Shown: piece by piece, positions 26,085 through 34,105 of the stretch
How positions within the stretch are numbered: position 1 is the first letter of the stretch
How the letters are laid out: every line of letters starts with the position of its first letter
Source: Parafannyhessea umbonata
GTDB taxonomy: Bacteria; Actinomycetota; Coriobacteriia; Coriobacteriales; Atopobiaceae
Direction: 5' to 3'
Assembly (NCBI RefSeq): GCF_012844235.1
Contig: NZ_JABAGR010000006.1
Location: 62,001 to 126,000 of the forward strand
DNA length: 64,000 bases
Translations under genes and position numbers: made by a program
The notes under the pieces: model-generated
Database searches by the model: none
What the model saw: only the letters and a program-made list of their open reading frames with translations
Told to the model about the DNA's origin: nothing

Positions 26085-27032
26085 TCAGTCCTCCGCCGGG
26101 GCGCCGTCCCGTCCGGGGCGGATGCCGGGGAAGAGCCAGACGGCGCTGGCCACCCACACGGCCGCGCCGACCGCGGCCTCCACGAAGTACAGCCACGGTC
26201 CCGGCCACGGGGCCAGAAGCGCCAGCAGGACGAGCGCGCCCGCGGGCGGCATCCACACGCGCATGCGGTCCCACACAAGGACGAGCGCCGCGTACGCAAG
26301 GGCCGCCGCGACCCAGGCGGGGACGGCGAGCGCCTCGACGGCGTTTCTGGCGACGCAGCCGATGGCGGCCGCGAGCGCGAGCGTGCACCACGTGCGGCGC
26401 GGGCGAAGGCGCAGCGTCATGTCGGGGCGCGTGAGCTCCGTGTACGCCACCAGGAGCGGCGGCACGGCCAGAAACGCGTTGCCGGTGGCGAAGGCCGGGC
26501 ACGCCAGGATGCAGAACACCAGGAAGCGGCGTCCCCAGCCAAGGAGGGTCTGGCGCATGGGGAGGCGGAAGGGACGGAAGTCGATCTTCTCGCGCAGGCC
26601 AAGGCGCTCGAGAGCCACCTGGCCCGCGCAGACCAGGCTCACGAGAACCGCGACCGCGACGGGGTACGCCCACTCCCTTGTGCCAAGGACCATGGGCAGG
26701 ATCGCCGCGGAGAGCACGGGCGTCATGTCCGCGCCGACCACGTTCATGAGGGTCGCGCAGAACAGGAAGCCAAGGGGCGCGCGCAGCCACAGCGGCCACG
26801 GCAGGAGCAGGTTCACGGCCGTGCCGAACACGGCGCCGGCGCACATGAGCGCGAGCATGCGGGGGCGGTCGACGTTCCAGGCCTGGCGCGGCTGGATCCA
26901 CGCGCCGCAGAGGATGGCGGCGGTCTCGGGGAAGAGGACCTCCGGGCATCGGAGCGCGCCCGCGGCGGCGACCATCGCCACCACGAATGCGCCTGCGAGC
27001 AGGATGGGCAGCCAGCGTCGGCGAAGTGACAT
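26085..27032 (-). CDS. Polytopic membrane protein, HPP-like
   Basis: A 315-residue integral membrane protein with about nine to ten hydrophobic helices. The first half (PETAAILCGAW, AGAVFGTAVN, GADMTPVLSAAILPMV) resembles the HPP membrane family in layout, but the His-Pro-Pro motif is not present, so the assignment is tentative. An ATG at 27032 begins a short basic lead (MSLRRRW) before the first helix, with AAGGAG upstream. Stands alone, convergent with the activase fusion. Function unknown. Confidence 0.6.
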   Translation of the reverse strand: MSLRRRWLPILLAGAFVVAMVAAAGALRCPEVLFPETAAILCGAWIQPRQAWNVDRPRMLALMCAGAVFGTAVNLLLPWPLWLRAPLGFLFCATLMNVVGADMTPVLSAAILPMVLGTREWAYPVAVAVLVSLVCAGQVALERLGLREKIDFRPFRLPMRQTLLGWGRRFLVFCILACPAFATGNAFLAVPPLLVAYTELTRPDMTLRLRPRRTWCTLALAAAIGCVARNAVEALAVPAWVAAALAYAALVLVWDRMRVWMPPAGALVLLALLAPWPGPWLYFVEAAVGAAVWVASAVWLFPGIRPGRDGAPAED

Positions 27033-27288
27033 GTGGGAGGTCTCCTTGCGGGTGTCGTGCGCCCGCGTGGCGGCGGGCACGTGCGTTTGCGGTGCGTGCG
27101 GCGGCCGACGGGGCCCGTGACCTGCGCACGGTCCCTAAGCGTAGCACTTTGGGGGTGCGTGGCCACGGATGGGCGGGAATGATGCGCGCCGCGTGGGGGT
27201 ACCATACAAGGGTCAACACGCAACGCCGCCCGGCGCCCGCGCCCCCGCGACTCGCGGCCGCGCCGCCGGCACAACCAGAGGAGACCCC

Positions 27289-28548
27289 ATGGCATACCAG
27301 CCCAAGCAGTCCGACGTGCTCGAGCGCTTCATGCGCTACGTGCAGGTGGACTCGCAGTCCAACCCCGACAACGAGGCCGAGACGCCCTCGACCCCCGCGC
27401 AGCACGACATGGCAAGGCTTTTGGGAGAAGAGCTTTCCGCCCTGGGCTGCGAGGACGTGCGCGTGGACGAGCACGCGTACGTGACCGCGAGCCTGCAGGC
27501 CTCCGCCGGCGCCGAGGACCTGCCCGCGCTGGGGCTGTGCGCCCACATCGACACCTCGTTCGACGCGCCCGCGTCAGGCGTGAGGCCGCACGTGGTGCAC
27601 TACGAGGGAGGCGACCTGGTGCACGGCGTCGTGGACGGCAAGCCCGTCGTCACCACGACGGCCCAGGTCCCGGACCTGGCGGGCTTCGCGGGCCAGGACA
27701 TCGTCGTGAGCGACGGAAGCACGCTCCTCTCGGCGGACGACAAGGCCGGCGTCGCGGAGATCTGCGCGCTGGTGGCGCGCCTTGCGGCCCACCCGGAGCT
27801 GCCGCACCCCACGCTGAAGGTCGCGTTCGTGCCGGACGAGGAGATCGGCCACGGCGCGCGCCTGCTTGACCTGGAGCGCTTTGGCGCGAAGTGGTGCTAC
27901 ACCGTGGACGGCGAGGCGCTGGGCGAGTTCAACTACGAGTGCTTCAGCGCGGCGGAGGCCACCGTGCGCGTGCGCGGCGTGATGGTGCACCCGGGCAGCG
28001 CGAAGGACATCATGGTGAACGCCATCACCGTGGCGAGCGAGTTTCAGCAGATGGTGCCCGCGGCGGAGCGCCCGGAGCACACGGAGGGGCGCGAGGGCTT
28101 CTATCACCCGATCGACGTGCGGGGCACCGCGAGCGAGGTGGAGCTGGGCTACATCATCCGCGACTTCGACGCGGACTCCTTCGCGCGCAGGCAGCAGGTG
28201 CTGCGTGACATCGCGTCGTTCTTGAACGGCCGCTACGGCGAGGGCACCGTCACCGTGGAGATTCGCCAGCAGTACCGCAACATGGCGGAGCGCTTTGGCG
28301 ACTGCCCGTTCCTGATTGACCACGCGCTCGAGGCGAACCGCGAGGTGGGTCTCGACCCCAAGGTGGTCGCGGTGCGCGGCGGAACCGACGGTGCGGAGCT
28401 CAGCTTCCGCGGGCTGCCGTGCCCCAACATCGCGACGGGTGGCTACTCGTGCCACTCCGTGCGCGAGTTCGTGCCCGTGCGCAGCTTGGAGCTGACGGTG
28501 GACCTGCTGGAGCGCCTGGTGGCGAAGTTCGCCGTGCCCCAGGCGTAG
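27289..28548 (+). CDS. pepT: Tripeptide aminopeptidase (peptidase T)
   Basis: A 419-residue M20B zinc peptidase that removes the N-terminal residue of tripeptides in the cytoplasm. Zinc ligands are visible in LCAHIDTS and SADDKAG, the catalytic glutamates in VPDEEIGHG, and the C-terminal histidine in GGYSCHSVREF. Length normal. The start is ATG 27289, with AGAGGAG upstream. The same open frame runs back to 27169 but without homology. Confidence 0.95.
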   Translation: MAYQPKQSDVLERFMRYVQVDSQSNPDNEAETPSTPAQHDMARLLGEELSALGCEDVRVDEHAYVTASLQASAGAEDLPALGLCAHIDTSFDAPASGVRPHVVHYEGGDLVHGVVDGKPVVTTTAQVPDLAGFAGQDIVVSDGSTLLSADDKAGVAEICALVARLAAHPELPHPTLKVAFVPDEEIGHGARLLDLERFGAKWCYTVDGEALGEFNYECFSAAEATVRVRGVMVHPGSAKDIMVNAITVASEFQQMVPAAERPEHTEGREGFYHPIDVRGTASEVELGYIIRDFDADSFARRQQVLRDIASFLNGRYGEGTVTVEIRQQYRNMAERFGDCPFLIDHALEANREVGLDPKVVAVRGGTDGAELSFRGLPCPNIATGGYSCHSVREFVPVRSLELTVDLLERLVAKFAVPQA

Positions 28549-28702
28549 CGCGCGATGCCGTCCGCGGCGCCGTTTGTGCCGCTGGGGCGGCGCCCGTGCC
28601 GCAGGCGATGCCATGCGGCCCGCATGCCAGAGCGTGGCGCGCGGGCCGACGTGGTGCGTCTATCCTTGTAGGGGGTCGATATACGGAACAAGAGGAAGCG
28701 CA

Positions 28703-28765
28703 ATGGGAATGAAGGGCATACGATGGCGGGTGCGCCGCCGGGGTGCGGGGGGCGAGGCCGCATGA
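28703..28765 (+). CDS. Possible 20-residue leader peptide
   Basis: A short open frame of 20 codons starts with ATG 28703 behind a strong AAGAGGAAG site. Its TGA overlaps the ATG of the next gene (ATGA). The predicted product is arginine/glycine-rich (GIRWRVRRRGAGG). It may couple translation of the PH-like membrane protein. Alternatively the downstream gene starts at ATG 28723 and this frame is chance. Confidence 0.35.
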   Translation: MGMKGIRWRVRRRGAGGEAA

Positions 28766-29325
28766 GCTGGCTGACCCTGTGCCTTGTGATGGTCGCGCTG
28801 CCCATAGTCGCCCTGGTGTACCAGCGCGTGGCCGATACCGGCATGGCGGAGCGGCACCACCGCCACCACGACACGTACGTGGTCCCCGTCATGCTGACGC
28901 GGACGCTGTCCGTCGTGATGCTGTTCATGGCGGTGCTGGGCGCGGCGCTCACGTGGCTGTGCTCGCTCGGCGCGTTCACGGCCAGCCCGCTGGTGGTGCT
29001 CTCGTTCTTCCTCTCGTTCGTGGCGACCACGTTCTGCCTGTGGTACGTGATGCGCCACTACAGCGTGGTCACGTATCGCGACTACATGGTGATCACGCCG
29101 TTCGTGGGTCGCAAGCGCACCATACGCTACCGCGACATCGAGCGCATGGAGTGGACGCGCTCCATCATAGGCAGCCGCCAGAACGTGCGCGTCTACGTGC
29201 GCGGCCAGAAGCGCGGCTCCACCATCTGGGGCACGCTCGACGCGCAGCAGATCCTCATGGGCGTCAACCGCTTCGACGTGCTGGCCGCCTCGCCCGGGAC
29301 GGACCGGCCTGACGCCGGTCGCTAG
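28762..29325 (+). CDS. Membrane protein with bacterial PH-like domain
   Basis: A 187-residue protein. One helix lies at residues 1-20, then a His-rich loop (RHHRHH), two more helices (about 45-95) and a soluble C-terminal domain. Its pattern YRDYMVITPFVGRKRTIRYRD resembles bacterial PH (DUF304-type) domains that sit on the membrane surface. Start taken at 28762 (GGGGGCGAGG upstream, coupled to the leader frame). An in-frame ATG at 28723 would add 13 residues. Its end overlaps the stop of plsY, on the other strand, by 4 bases. Function unknown. Confidence 0.55.
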   Translation: MSWLTLCLVMVALPIVALVYQRVADTGMAERHHRHHDTYVVPVMLTRTLSVVMLFMAVLGAALTWLCSLGAFTASPLVVLSFFLSFVATTFCLWYVMRHYSVVTYRDYMVITPFVGRKRTIRYRDIERMEWTRSIIGSRQNVRVYVRGQKRGSTIWGTLDAQQILMGVNRFDVLAASPGTDRPDAGR

Positions 29326-29954
29326 CGGCGCCCGCGGCGCAGCTTCTTCCAGAACCTGACTGATATGCTCGCGCGCGGCTGGGTGCCGTGGGCGACGGCC
29401 GTAAGCGCGCTCCAGTGCGCCCACAGCATGAGAGCGGCCAGCACCAGCGCATACGCGGCGTACGCGCTGGCGGGGCCATACGCCACGCAGCACGCCAGCA
29501 GGAACGCGAGCGTGATGGCCTCGGCGCCCACGCACAGGTAGCCGCTGGCCAGCACCACCACGAGGCCCGCCACGGCCGAGGCGATCCCCAGCGCCGGTGC
29601 GGCCAGAATGATGCCTGCGCACGTGGTGGTCACGCCCTTTCCGCCGCGGAAGCGGTGCCACGCGGGAAAGTTGTGCCCGAGGGTGGCGCCGGTGGTGGCG
29701 GCAAGGCCGCACACGGCCGCGTCCGCGGGAAAGAGCGTCCGGGCCACCAGCCATGCGGCAAGCGTCTTGGCGATGTCCCCGGCCAGCACGAGCGCGGCTG
29801 CCTTCGTGCCCAGCTCGTGGCCCACGTTTGCCATGCCGGGGTTGCCAACGCCCACCTGGAACACGGATTTCCCCGCCAGGCGCCGGCACACCACGTCCGC
29901 CGTCAGAAAGCAGCCAAACGCATAGCCTATCAAGAGCGAGAAGAACTGGTCCAT
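29322..29954 (-). CDS. plsY: Acyl-phosphate:glycerol-3-phosphate acyltransferase
   Basis: A 210-residue membrane enzyme that makes lysophosphatidic acid, the first step of phospholipid synthesis. The three PlsY motifs are recognisable: VGNPGMANVG (variant of GSGNPGxTN), GHNFPAWHRFRGGKGVTT and the C-terminal cytoplasmic basic tail. Five membrane helices. ATG with AAGGAG upstream. Motif 1 carries A in place of T and the leading serine is V, a mild deviation. Confidence 0.88.
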   Translation of the reverse strand: MDQFFSLLIGYAFGCFLTADVVCRRLAGKSVFQVGVGNPGMANVGHELGTKAAALVLAGDIAKTLAAWLVARTLFPADAAVCGLAATTGATLGHNFPAWHRFRGGKGVTTTCAGIILAAPALGIASAVAGLVVVLASGYLCVGAEAITLAFLLACCVAYGPASAYAAYALVLAALMLWAHWSALTAVAHGTQPRASISVRFWKKLRRGRR

Positions 29955-30054
29955 GGTGCCCTACTCCTTACGTTGGGTGACGGTGTTGCGCGGCCGTGTG
30001 GCAGGGCGTCCGCGTGGCCCGGTCGGTCCGGCGCGCCCGTGCGGCCCGGGAGGC

Positions 30055-32202
30055 CTAGCCCGCGTCCGCCTGGCGGGCGGCCTCTGCCAGAAGCGGCGAC
30101 AGCGTGCCCTGCGACACCAGGTCCACCCGGTGCATCGCGCGCGAGACCGCCGTGTACAGGCGGCGGCGGGCAAGCGGCGTGTCGGGGTATACGTCCGCCT
30201 GGGCGTCCGGCACGATCACGTGGTCAAACTCCAGGCCCTTCGCAAGCGCCAGGTCCATCAGCACCACGCCGTCCTTCGGCAGCTCCTCCGTGCCCCTCAT
30301 CGTCACCAGGGCTGGGCACTTCTCGCCCAAGCGCTTGGAAAGCCATGCCACGCGGCGCCGGTCCGCAGCCACCACGGCCGCAAGGCCCTCCTCCGCGGCG
30401 GCGGCGTTCACGATCTGCGCCAGGGCGTCCAGGTACGCGTCCGGGTCCTGCTGGCCGTCTGTCACCTGCGTGAAGCCGGGCGCCACGCCCTCGCGCTGCA
30501 CGGAGGTGAGCTGCACGCGCTCGTCCGCGTCCATCAGGCTCGCAAACAGGCGCGTGATCTCTGGGCTGGAGCGGTAGCTCGTCAGCAGCTGGCACTCCTC
30601 CACGCTGCCGTGGGTTGACTCGAAGATCTGCCGAATCTGCTCAAACGTGGCCGTGCCCTCGTGGATGGCCTGGTTGCGATCGCCCAGCAGCAGGAAGTGC
30701 GCGCGGCCAAAGTAGCGCGCAAGCACCATGAGCTGCGTCTGCGTGTAGTCCTGCACCTCGTCGATCATCACGTAGCGCGCATCGTCCGCGCCGTGGCCGG
30801 TCACCAGCATCCGCAGGAACAGCCACTCCGCCGCGCTCATGTTGGTCTTGCCCAGCATGCGGCAGCCCAGGCGGTCCAGGCGCAGCCACGCAAGGTTCTC
30901 TATGTCGTCGTGCGCCGCGGCAAAGCGGCCCGCCAGTAGGCGCTTGGCGTACGCCAGGACCTCGTCGTCGTTTGCGGGCGCGATGACCTCGCCAAACACC
31001 TCCACCTGCTCGTCCACGTCCATGGCGAGCATCTGCTCCTGCAGCTCCTCGTCGTGGGCCATGCTCGCGATGCGGCGGTCAAGCCGGTCGTGCAGCTCGT
31101 CCTTCACCAGGGCCACCATACGCGGTCCCAGGCCAAAGCGCTCAAACTTGCGCACCGCGCTCGCCACCGACCCCGCGCGCAGCAGCACGGTGTCGCCCAC
31201 GCGTATGTCGCGCAGGTCCGCCTCGTCAAGCGTCGCGCCCTCAAGTCCGCGCTCCAGACGCGCAAGTGACTCCGGGCTGTCGTCCGCGCCGGTCGCGCGG
31301 TCGGCCAGGCCCCGCCGCGCCAGGAAGTCGCGCCAGGTGAACGTCTGCGGATTGGACTCGCCCAGGGTGGGGAGCACGGTGTCTATGTACTTCTCGAACA
31401 CGTTGTTTGGCGTGAAGAGGTACACCTGGTCCGGCCGCAGCGTCTGGCGCTCGCGATAGAACAGGAACGCGATGCGCTGCAGCAGCACGGACGTCTTGCC
31501 CGATCCGGCGATGCCGTCCACCAGGAGCACCGGCACGTCGTCGTGGCGCACCACGCGGTTCTGCTCGCGCTGGATGGTCGCCGTGATGGCCTGCAGCTTC
31601 TGCGAGTGGTGGCGCCTGAGCGCGCCCAGGAGCAGCGAGTCCTCGATCGCGACCGTCGTGTCGAAGTACGCGTTCAGGCGGTCGCGCGTGATGTCAAACT
31701 GCCGACGCAGCTCGAGGTTCACCGTGCGCACGCGGCCGTCCACCGTATACGAGGTGGGGCCCATCTCCTGGTTGTAGTACGTCTCGGCCACGGGGTTGCG
31801 CCAGTCCACGATGAGCGGCATGCGCCTCTTGTCCGTCATGCCGGCCGTGCCAATGTACACGTCGCGCGCGGGCCTGCCGGGGCGCATCTGCAGGCGCACC
31901 TTCGCAAAGTACGGCTGTCCCAGCAGCATGATGCAGCGGCCCAGCTTCTCGACCGTGAAGTCGTGCTGCTGGTTGTACGTGTCGATCACGGAGTTCAGCG
32001 TCTCGATCGCGGCGAGCGTCTCCATGGTCTCGTCCGCGCCGCCAAAGTCGATGCGCACCTCGTCCGAGAGGTCCTTCAGGTCCTTCGCGGCCTGCTTGTG
32101 CTTGACCTCGATCTCTTCCGTCAGGATGTCGCGCATCTCTTCCAGCTGCGCGTATATCTGTGTCAGGTGCTCCTGCTCTTGCGAGAAGATCTTGTCTTCC
32201 AT
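30055..32202 (-). CDS. helD: HelD-type UvrD/Rep helicase (RNA polymerase recycling factor-like)
   Basis: A 715-residue SF1 ATPase. The N-terminal helical coiled coil (residues 1-50) and the DWRNPVAETYY segment are typical of HelD, which enters RNA polymerase channels and frees stalled enzyme from DNA and nascent RNA. Walker A is GIAGSGKTS (230-238). The Walker B region reads VMIDEVQDYT, and the C-terminal motif is YTAVSRAMHRVDLV. ATG at 32202 with AGGGAG upstream. Standalone transcription unit, followed by plsY at a distance of 100 bases. Confidence 0.85.
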   Translation of the reverse strand: MEDKIFSQEQEHLTQIYAQLEEMRDILTEEIEVKHKQAAKDLKDLSDEVRIDFGGADETMETLAAIETLNSVIDTYNQQHDFTVEKLGRCIMLLGQPYFAKVRLQMRPGRPARDVYIGTAGMTDKRRMPLIVDWRNPVAETYYNQEMGPTSYTVDGRVRTVNLELRRQFDITRDRLNAYFDTTVAIEDSLLLGALRRHHSQKLQAITATIQREQNRVVRHDDVPVLLVDGIAGSGKTSVLLQRIAFLFYRERQTLRPDQVYLFTPNNVFEKYIDTVLPTLGESNPQTFTWRDFLARRGLADRATGADDSPESLARLERGLEGATLDEADLRDIRVGDTVLLRAGSVASAVRKFERFGLGPRMVALVKDELHDRLDRRIASMAHDEELQEQMLAMDVDEQVEVFGEVIAPANDDEVLAYAKRLLAGRFAAAHDDIENLAWLRLDRLGCRMLGKTNMSAAEWLFLRMLVTGHGADDARYVMIDEVQDYTQTQLMVLARYFGRAHFLLLGDRNQAIHEGTATFEQIRQIFESTHGSVEECQLLTSYRSSPEITRLFASLMDADERVQLTSVQREGVAPGFTQVTDGQQDPDAYLDALAQIVNAAAAEEGLAAVVAADRRRVAWLSKRLGEKCPALVTMRGTEELPKDGVVLMDLALAKGLEFDHVIVPDAQADVYPDTPLARRRLYTAVSRAMHRVDLVSQGTLSPLLAEAARQADAG

Positions 32203-32254
32203 CGTGCTCCCTGCTCTTGGGCGCGCCCCTGTGCGCGCCGTCAGTCTTGTGCGC

Positions 32255-33355
32255 CTACGCGCGCTCCAGCGACGCCGTGTCCAGCGCGGACGCGTCGATC
32301 CCCAGCGCGCGGGCCGTCTCCTGGTTCACCAGGACGCTTGGCGCGCCGTCCGGGCTCCATACCGCCATGTCTGCGGTGGGCTGGGACGTCGCGGCATCCC
32401 GCTTGCGGCGCCGCGCCTCGCGCTGCAGGCGCGCAAGCACGCGCGCCGCCATGTTGCCCGCGGCCTTGCCCAGCTCTAGGTAGTCGATGCCCACGGTCGC
32501 AAGGCCGCCGGCCTCCACCATGCCGGCCTCGCCGCACACAAGCGGCAGCCTGGCGGCCCTTGCCTGCGCGGCCACCCTGCCCATGGACGCGGCCACGGTG
32601 TTGTCCGTCGGGACGTAGCACGCGTCCACCTTGCCGGCCATGGAGCGCACGGCCGCCTCGAGTTCGCCTGCGCCCGCCACGCGGTATCGCGTGGTCGCAA
32701 GCCCGCGGACCGTGGCGGCGTCTTCCGCCATGGAAGTCTGCACCTCCGAGTTGCTCTCCTGCGAGCAGTACAGGATTCCCACGCGCCCGGCGCCGGGCAC
32801 CAGCTGATGCAGCAGGTCAAACTGCCGCTCCACCGGCGTCAGGTCCGCGGCGCCCGTCACGTTGCCGCCGGGCCTCTTGGCATCGTCCAGAAGCCCGGCC
32901 GCGGCCAGGTCAGTCACGGCGGCCGCCACGATGGGCACGTTGGACGTTGCGCCCACGGCCGCCTGCGCTGCCGGCGTACCCAGAGCCAGAATCAGGTCGT
33001 GTTCGCCGCCAGCAAATCCCGCGGCCATGCCCTGGCATGCAAGGAAGTCGTTTTGCGCAACCTGCACGTCCAGGTGATACCTCACGCAGGCCGCGTCCAG
33101 CGCCTGGGCAAAGCCCCTGCGCGTGCGCCGGAGCGCCGCGTGGTCCGCGATCTCAAGTACGCCAATGCGAAAGTCGCCGCGCCGCCGGCGCGCGTCCGCC
33201 TTCGAGGCGTCCGTCGCCTTCGCGTCCGCGCCAGCGTCACTTCCACAGCCGCAGAGCCCCAGCGTTGCCGCGCCAAGCGCGACTCCGCCGAGAAGTGCCA
33301 CGGCCTCGCGCCGCGTCACGCTCCCTGGTGCCATCCGCCTCGTGCCATCCGTCAT
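32255..33355 (-). CDS. ABC-type substrate-binding lipoprotein (PF04392-like)
   Basis: A 366-residue binding protein. The N-terminus has a twin-arginine motif (TRREAVALLGG) and a lipobox (LCGC), so it is probably a Tat-exported lipoprotein. The mature part follows the TrpX-type ABC substrate-binding family: ALGTPAAQAA, VPIVAAAVTDL, GNVTGAADL, GILYC. No permease or ATPase is adjacent. Start ATG 33355 with GGAGG six bases upstream. The ligand could be an amino acid or aromatic compound. Unknown. Confidence 0.82.
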   Translation of the reverse strand: MTDGTRRMAPGSVTRREAVALLGGVALGAATLGLCGCGSDAGADAKATDASKADARRRRGDFRIGVLEIADHAALRRTRRGFAQALDAACVRYHLDVQVAQNDFLACQGMAAGFAGGEHDLILALGTPAAQAAVGATSNVPIVAAAVTDLAAAGLLDDAKRPGGNVTGAADLTPVERQFDLLHQLVPGAGRVGILYCSQESNSEVQTSMAEDAATVRGLATTRYRVAGAGELEAAVRSMAGKVDACYVPTDNTVAASMGRVAAQARAARLPLVCGEAGMVEAGGLATVGIDYLELGKAAGNMAARVLARLQREARRRKRDAATSQPTADMAVWSPDGAPSVLVNQETARALGIDASALDTASLERA

Positions 33356-33430
33356 GCAAGACCTCCATACCCGCGGCACCTGGTGTGCCCGGACGCCGAA
33401 CCCATGTGCCTCCCGGCGGGGGAGGGCGCT

Positions 33431-33443
33431 GTTTTTCTCGCCC
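33431..33443 (+). repeat. TTCTCGCCC intergenic motif, copy 9
   Basis: GTTTTTCTCGCCC, 76 bases upstream of the minus-strand binding-protein gene but in the opposite orientation to it. On the minus strand a GATAAT box abuts the motif. Confidence 0.55.
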
Positions 33444-33602
33444 ATTATCGCACGCGGCGGCACATGGCGCTCGCACCGATTGGACGCGGCCGCCCCGCCT
33501 GCGCCAAACGTCGCGGCGCCGCGTCTTCCGTGAGTCTCCCGGGCCATCACCCACGCTGTGCATCGCAATTGTGGAGGAGTCTTCACAATTGAAAGGTTTC
33601 CT

Positions 33603-33631
33603 TTGACAGAAGGGGTATGGGTCCCTATATT
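33603..33631 (+). promoter_or_regulatory. Consensus promoter for initiator tRNA
   Basis: Perfect TTGACA (33603-33608), a 17-base spacer and TATATT (33626-33631), 31 bases before the tRNA. The strongest sigma-70-type promoter seen in the window. Confidence 0.88.
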
Positions 33632-33662
33632 TATTTCTTGCGCACAGGTTGCGCCCAGACAT

Positions 33663-33739
33663 TGCGGGGTGGAGCAGTCTGGTAGCTCGCCGGGCTCATA
33701 ACCCGGAGGTCGTTGGTTCAAATCCAGCCCCCGCGACCA
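33663..33739 (+). tRNA. Initiator tRNA-fMet (CAT)
   Basis: A 77-base tRNA with encoded CCA. The anticodon loop is CTCATAA on a CCGGG/CCCGG stem, giving the three consecutive G-C pairs that mark initiator tRNA. The T arm is GTTGG-TTCAAAT-CCAGC. Position 1 is T and position 72 is G, so the end pair is a U-G wobble in place of the usual C1/A72 mismatch. Single-gene unit between a consensus promoter and a terminator. Confidence 0.95.
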
Positions 33740-33748
33740 AAATTGATG

Positions 33749-33784
33749 TCCCGATCAGCAGAGTTGCTGGTCGGGGCTTTTCGT
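33749..33784 (+). terminator. Rho-independent terminator after tRNA-fMet
   Basis: CCCGATCAGCA / TGCTGGTCGGG hairpin followed by CTTTT, ten bases past the tRNA. Confidence 0.88.
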
Positions 33785-33793
33785 TTGTGGGTC

Positions 33794-33973
33794 CATCCTA
33801 TGTTGGACAACATGACTATCCCATCTGCAAGTGGGAGGCTGCGGGGCTTGACAAGCCCTCCGTCGCCAGGCTCGATCGCATCGCCGAAATCCCGCGGATG
33901 CTTGGGTAACGCGGGTCTCATTGGGCGTCTTGCGGAAGTCGACGCCGAGGCCACCAAGGTAATCCTCTTATAA
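33794..33973 (+). pseudogene. Frameshifted C-terminal remnant of a PemK/MazF-like toxin
   Basis: One frame reads HDYPICKWEAAGLDKPSVAR then LDRIAEIP. After a stop the neighbouring frame continues with LIGRLAEVDAEATKVIL and ends at 33973. Together these match the C-terminal part of PemK/MazF-type mRNA interferases (hydrophobic-D-K-P-S, then IGRL-E-D). The N-terminal half and the antitoxin are missing. Its position just behind a tRNA gene suggests an old insertion. Assignment rests on pattern memory only. Confidence 0.5.
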
Positions 33974-34105
33974 AATCGCTAGATGGCCATTGCGTCTTGA
34001 GACATGGAGACTGTTTTGCAAGAATCGAAGGCAAAGCCTAGTCATCTTTGATTCTGATGCCACCCTGGTGGGCGGCATGCGCAATCGGAGCCTGGGGGTG
34101 CGCTC

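Noticed and set aside
21034-27546. A minus-strand open frame of more than 2100 codons opposite the activase fusion, and others of 600-1100 codons opposite the SNF2, nan and GGGtGRT genes
   Set aside because: They mirror real genes on the other strand, arise from GC-rich third positions lacking stop codons, show repetitive Arg/Gly/His/Ala composition and no recognisable family.
29925-29945. GCGAGAAGAACTGG resembling the intergenic motif
   Set aside because: It encodes the start of PlsY (DQFFSLL). Similar matches inside lysA, ung, helD and the ComEC-like gene are also coding and were not counted.
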